Below are positions 1 through 6,420 of a stretch of DNA of 8,203 nt, piece after piece (the first letter of the stretch is position 1; each line of letters begins with the position of its first letter). The DNA is from Planctomycetota bacterium (lineage in GTDB: Bacteria > Planctomycetota > Phycisphaerae > WQYP01). A program made the position numbers and the translations under genes. The notes under the pieces are model-generated. The model was not told the DNA's origin, made no database searches, and saw only the letters and a program-made list of their open reading frames with translations. The DNA lies in NCBI GenBank assembly GCA_021805585.1, contig JAJZEY010000258.1:1-8203 (forward strand), in the 5' to 3' direction.

Positions 1-2
1 TT

Positions 3-119
3 CCGATCTACCGCGTGGGTGTGGAATTCAAGGAAACGCTGTCTGATCCAAAGTGTAAGGAACGTATCCCCAACACTTGGCTTAAAGAGGGCTGGGCCGC
101 CGATGTTCAATTGTCTTAA
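3..119 (+). CDS. C-terminal fragment of an unidentified protein, possibly PilZ domain
   Basis: The frame starting at base 3 is open from the left edge to a TAA at 117-119 and gives 38 residues, beginning PIYRVGVEFKE and ending with the residues ADVQLS. The segment YRVGVEF resembles the last beta strand of PilZ domains, which bind cyclic di-GMP, where a (h)GVxF pattern is common. A polar tail with KERIPNTW follows. The other two plus-strand frames either stop early or read poorly. The gene begins outside the window, so the PilZ reading rests on one short motif and could be wrong; the N-terminal RxxxR and DxSxxG PilZ motifs cannot be checked here. It converges on the minus-strand sixA gene 155 nt away. 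Confidence 0.5.
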   Translation, partial: PIYRVGVEFKETLSDPKCKERIPNTWLKEGWAADVQLS

Positions 120-214
120 TCGGCCCAATTTTGCGATTCAAGCAAAAAGTCTTCCCGCAATCGTAAGTTCTCTTTCTTCCTATTTTGAATTGACGTAAAT
201 CCGATTGTTCGTTG

Positions 215-231
215 GGCCTTTATTCAAGGCC
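215..231 (+). other. Perfect 6 bp hairpin after the partial gene
   Basis: GGCCTT (215-220), a 5 nt loop and AAGGCC (226-231) form a perfect stem in the convergent spacer. No T-run follows on either strand, so it is not a classical terminator alone, but it may protect a transcript 3' end. Confidence 0.35.
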
Positions 232-239
232 GGAAGCCT

Positions 240-276
240 AGGAATTGCTGTCTCGTGTGGTGGTGATTCCTTTTTT
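240..276 (+). terminator. Candidate terminator for the partial plus-strand gene
   Basis: AGGAAT (240-245) pairs with ATTCCT (266-271), and a run of T residues continues to 276. The loop is long (20 nt) and the stem short and AT-rich, so this is a weak call. It overlaps the stop codon of the opposing sixA gene, which would be compact for convergent genes. Confidence 0.3.
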
Positions 277-772
277 ACACCATTTTGCGCAGTACACCCG
301 GTGGCAGCAGATATTTCAATTTTCCCCGCCCTGCGGATGCCTCCAGTTCCAGCAGCGCCATTCCTCCTTTTTTCAGTTCGCATCGCCCCGGCTCATTGAA
401 ACAGATTTGCCCGATCCAGTCGCTTAACACAGGTTCGTGACCCACCACGGCCACACCCGTCGCCGCTTTTTTTAACTCCATCAGTTGCAAAATGAAGGCG
501 TCCAGCCGTCCGGGGGGAGCCAGGCAATCCGCCTTTTCCAGATGAATGGGGCGTCGGCAGATTCCTTCCAGCGCTTCAGCCAAAATTTCCGCCGTTTGCC
601 GCGCACGCAACAGAGGTGAAAACAGAATCAGATCGATCCGCGGCTTAAGTCGTGTAAGTCCTTTGGCGGCAAGCCGGAATTTTCGCTGTCCTTCGGTTGA
701 AAGTGGACGCATCGCATCAGGCAGATGGGCCGGGGCGGCCGCAATCGCGTGCCGAATAACATATAATTTCAT
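275..772 (-). CDS. sixA: SixA-type phosphohistidine phosphatase
   Basis: This encodes a 165-residue protein of the histidine phosphatase (phosphoglycerate mutase-like) superfamily, close to the length of E. coli SixA. SixA proteins remove phosphate from phosphohistidine in signalling or phosphotransfer proteins, such as the Hpt domain of ArcB or the nitrogen PTS. The catalytic RHA motif is at residues 7-9, followed by LSTEGQ (24-29), the SPLLRARQTAEIL segment with the second active-site arginine near 56, and the second histidine in VGHEP (H112). There is no signal peptide, so it should be cytoplasmic. The start is well set: GGGAGG lies 4 nt before the ATG. It is 21 nt downstream of the SDR gene on the same strand and is probably cotranscribed with it. 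No histidine kinase or Hpt gene is visible nearby, so the substrate is unknown. Confidence 0.9.
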   Translation of the reverse strand: MKLYVIRHAIAAAPAHLPDAMRPLSTEGQRKFRLAAKGLTRLKPRIDLILFSPLLRARQTAEILAEALEGICRRPIHLEKADCLAPPGRLDAFILQLMELKKAATGVAVVGHEPVLSDWIGQICFNEPGRCELKKGGMALLELEASAGRGKLKYLLPPGVLRKMV

Positions 773-793
773 GGAACCTCCCGCACGAAAAAA

Positions 794-1573
794 TCAGACA
801 TTCTGATGAATAAAAATAGTCTCGCCATTGGCGCACCATAAGGCCCCGTCAACAGCGGCTTTCACCACCTCGGCGACACTTTGCGGCGAAAGAATGACGG
901 CCGACGGCACCCCCTGCGCCACCGGCAGGCTGCGAAACATGGGTGTTTCCACCGCCGCCGGCGCAATGGCAATTGCCCGCAGGCCGATCGGTTTGCCTTC
1001 AATGGCGGCCATTCGCGTGAGCAGATTGATCCCCGCTTTGGCCGCGCCATAGGCTCCGAGTCCCGGGTATGGATTTCGTGACGCCTCCGATGAAATATTG
1101 ATCACCACGCCGCCGGAAGGCGGACGGCCGGTGTGGGAATTCGTTTGGGTTTGTGCAAACTGTAGAGCGAATGTCGGCCATGCGGCGCGGAGCAGGTAAA
1201 ACGGCCCGGACAGATTCACACCCAGAATATCCGCCCATTGTTGATCGGTGGTCTGGTGGAGGGGTGTCATGGGCGCGTAACCGGCATTGTTGATCAGCGC
1301 ATCAAATCCGCCGCGCCAAGCCAGCGCTTTTTCAATCAGCAGGGCGGCACCGTTTGGGTTGGAAATGTCTGTTGCGACGCACAAAATCCGGTCCGAATCG
1401 TCCGCCAGCTTTGTGGCCGCCGCCTTCAGCGTGGTCGGCGAGCGGCCATTGAGAACCACGGACCAGCCATCGGTCAACAGGGTATCCGCGATGGCCGTTC
1501 CAATTGCACCACCTCCGCCGGTGATAATTGCCGTGCGCGAGTGTGCCTCGGGCTTATGGCGGGCTTCACTCAT
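794..1573 (-). CDS. SDR family NAD(P)-dependent oxidoreductase
   Basis: A classical short-chain dehydrogenase/reductase of 259 residues, the usual SDR size. It has the cofactor glycine motif TGGGGAIG (18-25), NNAG (95-98), and the catalytic set N120, S161 or S162, Y175 and K179 in YGAAK. The Rossmann fold starts at RTAIITG. After the active site the usual PG motif reads PA (APAAVETPM, 204-212). A Gln/Thr-rich insertion at about 138-153 precedes the catalytic serine strand. The sequence predicts oxidation or reduction of an alcohol or ketone group but not which one. The frame stays open for 23 more codons upstream, but I chose the ATG at 1573 because AAAGG lies just before it and the extension does not look like SDR sequence. 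It is the first gene of a likely two-gene unit with sixA. Confidence 0.9.
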   Translation of the reverse strand: MSEARHKPEAHSRTAIITGGGGAIGTAIADTLLTDGWSVVLNGRSPTTLKAAATKLADDSDRILCVATDISNPNGAALLIEKALAWRGGFDALINNAGYAPMTPLHQTTDQQWADILGVNLSGPFYLLRAAWPTFALQFAQTQTNSHTGRPPSGGVVINISSEASRNPYPGLGAYGAAKAGINLLTRMAAIEGKPIGLRAIAIAPAAVETPMFRSLPVAQGVPSAVILSPQSVAEVVKAAVDGALWCANGETIFIHQNV

Positions 1574-1621
1574 TCTGATACCTTTCCGCGAAAAAATGGA
1601 AATCAGAATTGGATGATACCA

Positions 1622-1642
1622 TTGGCCGACCCAGCTGGCCAA
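1622..1642 (-). other. Inverted repeat in the SDR leader
   Basis: TTGGCC (1622-1627) and GGCCAA (1637-1642) are perfect inverted arms around a 9 nt centre, which itself overlaps the 8 bp palindrome CCAGCTGG (1631-1638). In the predicted SDR mRNA this would fold into a leader hairpin about 50 nt before the start codon. The function is unknown. Confidence 0.4.
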
Positions 1643-1681
1643 GCAATTCGAACCGGTGATGAAAGCGGGTGTCCCGTCTTT

Positions 1682-1710
1682 ATTATAGTCTGTCAGGTAA
1701 AATTCCTGAC
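1682..1710 (-). promoter_or_regulatory. Candidate SDR-sixA promoter with a palindromic operator
   Basis: On the minus strand a perfect TATAAT lies at 1687-1682. Four bases upstream is a 19 bp palindrome with arms GTCAGG and CCTGAC around a 7 nt AT-rich centre (1710-1692), covering the spacer and -35 position. No good -35 hexamer is present, which fits a regulated or activator-dependent promoter. Transcription would start near 1675, giving a leader of about 100 nt before the SDR ATG. Confidence 0.5.
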
Positions 1711-1890
1711 TTTAAGCATTTCCATTATGCGCAGTCATCCGGCAGCGGGGTTGCGCCTTCTGGCTTAATAGACCCAGGCACAAGGGCAGACTGGTCCGCC
1801 TGGCGCAAGACAACCAATCCCCATATTTTGGGCAACGATTCAGGCCCGTGTGATTCTGGTGTGAACTAGTGGAGCTGCAAACTGCCAGAC

Positions 1891-1964
1891 TGGGTGGTGA
1901 GGGACTCGAACCCCCGACATCCGCGGTGTAAACACGGCGCTCTAACCAACTGAGCTAACCACCC
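1891..1964 (-). tRNA. trnV(uac): tRNA-Val (anticodon UAC)
   Basis: Reading the minus strand from 1964, a full cloverleaf forms. The acceptor stem GGGTGGT pairs with ACCACCC, the D arm GCTC pairs with GAGC, and the anticodon stem CCGTG pairs with CGCGG through one G-U pair. The anticodon loop is TTTACAC with anticodon TAC, and the T arm has the usual TTCGAGT loop with one G-U pair. The discriminator is A at 1891. The 3' CCA is not encoded, so a CCA-adding enzyme must complete the tRNA. It reads GUA and related valine codons. Confidence 0.97.
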
Positions 1965-1980
1965 GTTACCGGGACTGAAG

Positions 1981-1986
1981 AATATA
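1981..1986 (-). promoter_or_regulatory. Possible -10 element of the tRNA-Val gene
   Basis: TATATT on the minus strand, 16 bp upstream of the mature tRNA 5' end, matches five of six bases of the -10 consensus. The -35 side is poor: GTGAAA is present but only 15 bp away. Weak call. Confidence 0.35.
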
Positions 1987-2042
1987 ACGGAAAATATCCT
2001 GTTTCACCATCGGTCGCAGGACGGCTTTTCCGAAAGGGCGCG

Positions 2043-2259
2043 TGCCCGTTTTGGTCGGGAAGCGGAATCATTGTATAGATAGGCGGGGTGCCGGCATGAC
2101 AGAGAAGTAACGTCATTTTCCTTCTTGCGACGACGAAGCTGGACGGCGTTGCTGCGGCAACGCGGATCAGGGGAGTTTGAGCAGGTAAGAGTTGAGCGAC
2201 TGGCAGGCGCAAAATATTGCCGAATCGCGGATTAACGACCTTCCCGATAAAACCGGGCA
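2043..2259. repeat. MITE-like segment bounded by imperfect inverted repeats
   Basis: TGCCCGTTTTGGTCGGGAAG (2043-2062) recurs in inverted orientation at 2240-2259, with 17 of 20 positions matching by hand count. Each end is itself a small hairpin (CCCG...CGGG). The 217 bp between and including them hold no convincing gene; a minus-strand open frame at 1955-2266 runs across the repeats and into the tRNA and is judged spurious. Terminal inverted repeats, short length and lack of coding suggest a non-autonomous mobile element, but I see no clear target-site duplication. The right end belongs to the repeat family shared with 6487-6579. Confidence 0.5.
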
Positions 2260-2268
2260 GCTCCAATT
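2145..2268 (+). repeat. Dispersed intergenic repeat, copy A
   Basis: Two blocks match the spacer at 6487-6579 in the same orientation: 2145-2204 against 6487-6547 (about 80 percent by hand alignment, one gap) and 2239-2268 against 6550-6579 (26 of 30). The 34 nt between the blocks here shrink to 2 nt in the other copy. The first block starts with a hairpin, GCGTTG (2146-2151) and CAACGC (2158-2163), and the second holds the CCCG...CGGG hairpin that forms the right inverted end of the MITE-like segment. It lies just upstream of dnaG. Confidence 0.65.
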
Positions 2269-2286
2269 TCCTGACAAAATGACAAC

Positions 2287-2320
2287 AGCGCTACAGCAAA
2301 GCGCTTCGGGCGGATAAAAT
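2287..2320 (+). promoter_or_regulatory. Candidate dnaG promoter with a repeated AGCGCT motif
   Basis: TAAAAT at 2315-2320 could be a -10 element only 5 nt before the GTG at 2326 and 8 nt before the ATG at 2329, so the transcript would be almost or fully leaderless. Upstream, the self-complementary hexamer AGCGCT occurs at 2287-2292 and 2300-2305, 13 bp apart, over the expected -35 region. No good -35 hexamer is seen. The paired hexamers could be an operator. Confidence 0.35.
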
Positions 2321-2328
2321 AACGCGTG

Positions 2329-4209
2329 ATGTCGGATTCAGCACACATTTTTCAAACGGTTCGCCAGGCGGCTCGCATTGAGGAAATCATTGGCGAGCAT
2401 ATTTCGCTGCGGCCCGCCGGGCGGGAATTGGTCGGGCTTTGCCCTTTTCATGAAGACCGTCGCCCGTCGATGTATATTAACGCCAACAAGCAGATTTTCT
2501 ATTGCTTTGTCTGTAACGCCGGCGGGGATGTATTCCGGTTTGTCCAGAACTACCACAAAATGTCGCCGGGAGAGGCCTTGCGATTTTTGGCACAGCGTTA
2601 TGGGGTCAAGCTGCCTGAGTTTCGTCCCAACGACCCACAGCAGCAGCAGCGTGCCTCCGCCAGAGAGCGGATGCTGGCGGCTGCGGAATGGGCGGCCAAA
2701 TGGTTCCGGGAAAATCTGGATAAGCCGGGTGGCCGGTGCGGCCTGGAATATCTGACCGGCCGAGGACTGAATGCGGACATGATGCAGGCTTTTGGCATCG
2801 GGATGGCGCTGGATAACTGGACCGCATTGGCACAGGCCGCATCGCGCGCCGGGATAACTGATGAAAGTCTGCTAGGGGCCGGATTAATTAAACAACGGGC
2901 GGATGGCAGTCCATTTGATGTCTTCCGCAACCGCGTGATCTTTCCCATTCTTGACCAGTCCGGGCGTGTGATTGCCTTTGGTGGCAGGATTCTGCCCTCC
3001 ACGCAGCCCGCCGACGCTGTTGCCCCGGCATCCGGTGAAGGCGAGGGGCCGAAATACTTGAACTCTCCTGAAACCGCGATCTTTAACAAACGCGAAACCC
3101 TGTACGGCCTGAACCTGGCCCGCCAGGCGATTATCCGGGAAAAAACCGTGGTGGTGGTGGAAGGTTACATGGATGTCATCGCCTGCCATCAGGTGGGCGT
3201 TGCCAACGTGGTGGCCACGCTGGGAACCGCATTAACAGATAAACATATAAGCATGTTACGGCGGTTTGCGGAAAAAGTAATTCTGCTGTTTGACAGCGAC
3301 GATGCCGGCCGCCGTGCCGCGGACCGCGCCATTGAAATGATACTCAAATACCCGCTGGATGCCCGCATTACCCATGTTCCGGATGGCAAGGACCCATTTG
3401 ATTTCTGCATGACGCACGGGCCCCAGCCTTTCAAACAGCTGCTTTCCCGCGCACCGGATGTGCTGGATTACAAATGGGACCAGTTGTGCCGGGCCATGGA
3501 CGGTTCGCCGTCGCTGGCGCAAAAACAGCAGGCTTCCATGACACTTTTGCGCCTCGCCTCGGCGGGCCTTACGGATCCGGGAACAGATCCGGTGCGTCGC
3601 GGACTGCTGGAGAAGCATCTGGCGGATAAAATTGGTATGACTCTGCGTGATGTGCACCAGACCGTTCGCAATTTGGCCCGTACCGCCGATGCGCAAAACG
3701 CTGCAGCCACAGATGCTCCGGTCGGCTTATCCACGGGTACCCCGGCCGCTTTCGCGGGCCTGTTGGCGGCCGAACAATGGATTATCGGATCGCTGCTGAA
3801 TCAGCCGCTGCTTTGGCGTGAATTCGGTATGGATTTTGACCTGAATCTTTTTGAATCTCCGGAGTGTTTGTCGCTTGCACAGCGCCTTATGGAATATCTG
3901 GAAGGTGCGACACATCTGGAAGGCTGTTCGCTGGCGGACTTTCTTGGAATGCTGGAAGACCCGTCGCTGGTCAGCCTGGCGGTTCAGGCACAAAAAGTCT
4001 GCGAAGGGTCCGCTGATTTTCGCAAAAATCTAATTGACAGCCAGGCGATGCTGCGTTTTAAGCGGCATGGAGCCATTGGCACCACGTCCGAAACACCATC
4101 CGGAAATCCGGAACCTGCCAATCCCGGAGCGCGCGTGGCGATGCAGCGCAAAGCCGTTGAGCAGGGCCTTACGCGACGACAGCTTGGTCCGCGCCCGCCG
4201 GGGCGATAA
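2329..4209 (+). CDS. dnaG: DNA primase DnaG
   Basis: This encodes a 626-residue primase that makes the RNA primers for replication and acts with the DnaB helicase. The N-terminal zinc-binding domain has C38, H41, C59 and C62 (CPFH and CFVC). The central RNA polymerase core includes RVIFPILDQSGRVIAFGGRIL, then KYLNSPETAIFNKRETLYGL. The TOPRIM motifs are EGYMD at 278-282 and the acidic loop DSDDAG at 322-327, where many homologues have DGD. The C-terminal third, with AEQWIIGSLLNQPLLW, fits the helicase-interaction domain, followed by a Pro- and Arg-rich tail. A GTG at 2326 adjoins the ATG at 2329; either could be the start and no strong Shine-Dalgarno sequence helps decide. It stands alone: no rpoD or rpsU is adjacent, and the next gene is convergent. 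Confidence 0.97.
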   Translation: MSDSAHIFQTVRQAARIEEIIGEHISLRPAGRELVGLCPFHEDRRPSMYINANKQIFYCFVCNAGGDVFRFVQNYHKMSPGEALRFLAQRYGVKLPEFRPNDPQQQQRASARERMLAAAEWAAKWFRENLDKPGGRCGLEYLTGRGLNADMMQAFGIGMALDNWTALAQAASRAGITDESLLGAGLIKQRADGSPFDVFRNRVIFPILDQSGRVIAFGGRILPSTQPADAVAPASGEGEGPKYLNSPETAIFNKRETLYGLNLARQAIIREKTVVVVEGYMDVIACHQVGVANVVATLGTALTDKHISMLRRFAEKVILLFDSDDAGRRAADRAIEMILKYPLDARITHVPDGKDPFDFCMTHGPQPFKQLLSRAPDVLDYKWDQLCRAMDGSPSLAQKQQASMTLLRLASAGLTDPGTDPVRRGLLEKHLADKIGMTLRDVHQTVRNLARTADAQNAAATDAPVGLSTGTPAAFAGLLAAEQWIIGSLLNQPLLWREFGMDFDLNLFESPECLSLAQRLMEYLEGATHLEGCSLADFLGMLEDPSLVSLAVQAQKVCEGSADFRKNLIDSQAMLRFKRHGAIGTTSETPSGNPEPANPGARVAMQRKAVEQGLTRRQLGPRPPGR

Positions 4210-4225
4210 CCAATGTGATTTTTTT
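4192..4225 (+). terminator. Weak candidate dnaG terminator
   Basis: CGCCC (4192-4196) and GGGCG (4201-4205) form a 5 bp stem at the very end of dnaG, and a run of seven T follows at 4219-4225. The 13 nt between stem and T-run is longer than in a standard intrinsic terminator. A separate palindrome, CCCATG-T-CATGGG, lies at 4244-4256 between the two convergent genes. Confidence 0.25.
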
Positions 4226-4284
4226 ATTGACCAGTGTGAGGTGCCCATGTCATGGGGCGATCCGCGGTGGCGGCACGCACGCAA

Positions 4285-5292
4285 TCATGGAATAAACAGA
4301 TATTCCATTTTGGGCCGCATCATGTTCAGCAGCGACCCCGGCGAGACCCGGAGCTGCGGCGATTGCACGGCCGATTTTATTTTTACCAGGTCCAGCAGCG
4401 TACCGGGGCTTTGCAGTTCCACCACCGTCGGGTTATAAATTCCCGCCAGTTTGGCCGCCCCATGGTAAGCGGATCCGGAATATCCGATTGCGTCAATCAG
4501 GCCCTTTTTAAGCGCGTCGCTGGCACCCCATACTTTGCCGTTGGCCACTTGAGCGATGGGCACATTTAAGCGCGTCCCCCGGCCGGCCGCCACAATACCG
4601 GCGAACCGCGCATGGTCGGCATCCAGCAGATGGACGAGATAAGCTTTTACTTCAGGCGAATAATCAGAAAATGGCGAGCCGGCTTCTTTCCATGTGGCGG
4701 CCTTGCTGGTAAGAAATTCCGGTTGAACTCCGATTTTTTTCATCAGGCCGGTTAGCTGAAAGCCGGGAATCATAACGCCAATGCTGCCGACAAGGCTGGT
4801 CGGTTCGGCATAAATTTTTTCCGCCGCCATTGAAATATAATAGGCTCCGCTGGCCCCCAGCGACCCGATGCTGGCCACAACCACGCGGTTGTCGTCGCGC
4901 AGTTTCATAAGCTGATGGTAGCATTCATCCGCATCCGTTACGCCCCCGCCCGGTGAATCAACGCGCAGCACCACCGCACGAATCGATGGATGGCTTTGGA
5001 CGTATCGCACATCCGCGCGAACTTCGGCCACGGTGGCGCCGCTGATCAGGCCGGTCAGGTGAATGACGGCTATTTGCTCGGCGCTGCCGGCCCGCAGCAC
5101 CCGTTCATGAATGCCCGTGGCACCCAGAATGCCCCGTGAAAGCTCGCTAAACCCGCCCAGCATAATCGCCAGCACCACGTTTAATCCAAGTGAGATAAAT
5201 AGCAAAAGCACCAGACCCCAGCGAAGCACGCGACCGGCGGTGGACCGCTCACGTATCACCAGTGTCGGGCCCGGTATGGTGGATTCGGTCAT
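4285..5292 (-). CDS. sppA: Signal peptide peptidase SppA, short form
   Basis: This is a 335-residue membrane-bound serine protease of the S49/ClpP-like fold, which degrades leftover signal peptides and membrane-associated peptides. One transmembrane segment lies at about 25-46 (WGLVLLLFISLGLNVVLAIML), with the protease domain expected outside the cytoplasmic membrane. Conserved pieces follow in order: VLRVDSPGGGVTDADE (108-123), the nucleophile S148 in SLGASGAYY, TSLVGSIGVM (165-174), and the general-base lysine K202 in TWKEAGSPF. The Ser-Lys distance (54 residues) fits the short single-domain SppA of Bacillus and archaea rather than the duplicated E. coli enzyme. The start is supported by AGGAG 7 nt upstream. 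It lies 102 nt downstream of the TIM-barrel gene and seems to have its own promoter. Confidence 0.94.
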   Translation of the reverse strand: MTESTIPGPTLVIRERSTAGRVLRWGLVLLLFISLGLNVVLAIMLGGFSELSRGILGATGIHERVLRAGSAEQIAVIHLTGLISGATVAEVRADVRYVQSHPSIRAVVLRVDSPGGGVTDADECYHQLMKLRDDNRVVVASIGSLGASGAYYISMAAEKIYAEPTSLVGSIGVMIPGFQLTGLMKKIGVQPEFLTSKAATWKEAGSPFSDYSPEVKAYLVHLLDADHARFAGIVAAGRGTRLNVPIAQVANGKVWGASDALKKGLIDAIGYSGSAYHGAAKLAGIYNPTVVELQSPGTLLDLVKIKSAVQSPQLRVSPGSLLNMMRPKMEYLFIP

Positions 5293-5393
5293 ACACAGAC
5301 TCCTGTTTCACATCAGCCGATCGCGGAACGGTCGAAACCCGTTTTATTGCCCAACCCGCAATGGACGCCGCAAGTCGAAAATACCATTCAGTT

Positions 5394-5402
5394 ATTATAC
5401 CA
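5394..5402 (-). promoter_or_regulatory. Extended -10 promoter for sppA
   Basis: The minus strand reads TGGTATAAT from 5402 to 5394, a perfect -10 hexamer with the extended TGn element, which can replace a strong -35. A partial -35 (TTTAAG) sits 17 bp upstream. The element overlaps the stop codon of the upstream TIM-barrel gene. Transcription would start near 5387, giving a leader of about 95 nt before sppA. Confidence 0.55.
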
Positions 5403-6222
5403 TATTATTCAGGCGTCTTAAATAACCCATGCTTTCGGCCAGACAGCCAAAGGGGTCTTGTCCATAACATTCATCCTGCTCCACAATCAGCCATTCCAAG
5501 CCTGCGGACCTGGCACCGGACAGAATTTCGGGCCAGTTCAGACCGCCCGAACCGACGGGCGAGAATCGGCGTCCTTCGCCCATGGCCATATCCTTGCAGT
5601 GCAGCAGCGCCAGTCGGCCCGCAAGGCCGCGAATAATTTCCGCAGGGCTTAATCCAACGGCATACAGCCAGTATGTATCAAGCTCAATTTTTACGTCGGC
5701 CGGTGCGGTGATCCGAAGTATAATGTCCATGCCGCAGGTGGCGGCTCCGCCAGGCTGTTCAATAAGGTTTCCGGCCTCCGCATTCGCATTGCTATTGGGA
5801 ATCACCACATTCAAAAATTCAAAATCGTGATGATGATAGGCCAGCGTCATCCCGGCCCCACGCAGCGTGGTGCTGATGTCGCCTAGAATTTTGCCGATAT
5901 GGTGCCAATCGTCAAAGGTTTTTCGTCTTTGCTCGTGTAACCATGGACAGACCAGCGTCGCAATGCCCGCTTCGCGATAATAGTCCATAATTGCGGGTAA
6001 TTCAAACTCCATTTCCTCCAGAGGCACATGAACTGAAAGCCAGGTCAAACCGCGGTCCTCGCCCAGTTTTTTCAGGTCGGCCGCACTCAAATGCCCCCGC
6101 ATATCAGTGAGTTCGGCACCCTGAAATCCCAGTGCCGCAAGCCGGCGGCAGGCCCCGGTGAAGTCCTGACCGACTATATTGCGAAGGGTATACATCTGGG
6201 CGGCGAATCGAAATAGCGGCAT
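5395..6222 (-). CDS. Sugar phosphate isomerase/epimerase-like TIM-barrel protein
   Basis: A 275-residue protein of the AP endonuclease 2/xylose isomerase-like TIM-barrel superfamily, which includes inosose dehydratases, hydroxypyruvate isomerases and sugar epimerases. It starts with the FAAQMYTLR strand typical of this family. Metal or substrate residues expected from the family are visible: H65 in SVHVP, YHHHDFEF (129-136), IELDTYW (179-185), LLHCKDM (206-212) and IVEQDE (246-251). The usual VGxGxxxWPxIL segment is at 223-234. Residues about 137-170 form an insertion rich in Asn, Ala and Gly between the HHDFEF strand and the next helix, longer than I would expect. No signal peptide is evident, so it is probably cytosolic. 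GGGAG precedes the ATG by about 10 nt. The exact sugar cannot be told from the sequence or neighbours. Confidence 0.9.
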   Translation of the reverse strand: MPLFRFAAQMYTLRNIVGQDFTGACRRLAALGFQGAELTDMRGHLSAADLKKLGEDRGLTWLSVHVPLEEMEFELPAIMDYYREAGIATLVCPWLHEQRRKTFDDWHHIGKILGDISTTLRGAGMTLAYHHHDFEFLNVVIPNSNANAEAGNLIEQPGGAATCGMDIILRITAPADVKIELDTYWLYAVGLSPAEIIRGLAGRLALLHCKDMAMGEGRRFSPVGSGGLNWPEILSGARSAGLEWLIVEQDECYGQDPFGCLAESMGYLRRLNNMV

Positions 6223-6279
6223 CTTTTTTTACTCCCGCACACGTTCATTGATATTTCAGGTCGCGTAAAATGCTTTGCA

Positions 6280-6329
6280 GGCCGCGCCATCGGCACGGCC
6301 TTCCGCCGCGCGCCGGCCGGATGTCCGGC
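6280..6329. other. GC-rich hairpin pair
   Basis: GGCCG (6280-6284) pairs with CGGCC (6296-6300), and GCCGG (6316-6320) pairs with CCGGC (6325-6329) around a 4 nt loop. Both are upstream of the TIM-barrel gene and could lie in its leader or promoter region. The GC content makes chance short stems likely, so the call is weak. Confidence 0.3.
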
Positions 6330-6420
6330 TTTCCCGATGGTTGGCACGGTATGCATCCGGTCTAATGCTTCAGGTAAAGCTAAAGTGTTGTGCGGTGGGA
6401 ATCAAGTCTTTCAGGAATTT

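Larger units (their letters stand above)
1574..1890. other. Spacer between tRNA-Val and the SDR gene
   Basis: I see no credible gene in these 317 bases. The stretch holds the proposed SDR promoter and operator (1682-1710) and a leader of about 100 nt. The leader includes a small hairpin, CGGG-TGT-CCCG at 1666-1676, and a 6 bp inverted repeat, TTGGCC/GGCCAA, at 1622-1642. From 1711 to 1890 nothing clear stands out. Confidence 0.5.

Noticed and set aside
1574..1642. N-terminal extension of the SDR protein to an ATG at 1642
   Set aside because: The extra 23 residues do not look like SDR sequence, and AAAGG lies before the internal ATG at 1573.
1238..1768. 176-residue plus-strand open frame
   Set aside because: Mostly antisense to the SDR gene, which has clear family motifs; translated sequence shows no recognisable domain.
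1955..2266. 103-residue minus-strand open frame upstream of dnaG
   Set aside because: It overlaps the tRNA-Val gene and both inverted ends of the MITE-like segment, and resembles no family.
2598..3089. 163-residue minus-strand open frame
   Set aside because: Shadow of dnaG within the conserved primase core; no family features.
6327..6349. Possible third copy of the CCCGAT...GGCAC hairpin motif
   Set aside because: Only TTCCCGAT and GGCAC match and the stem is not kept, so chance similarity in GC-rich sequence is likely.
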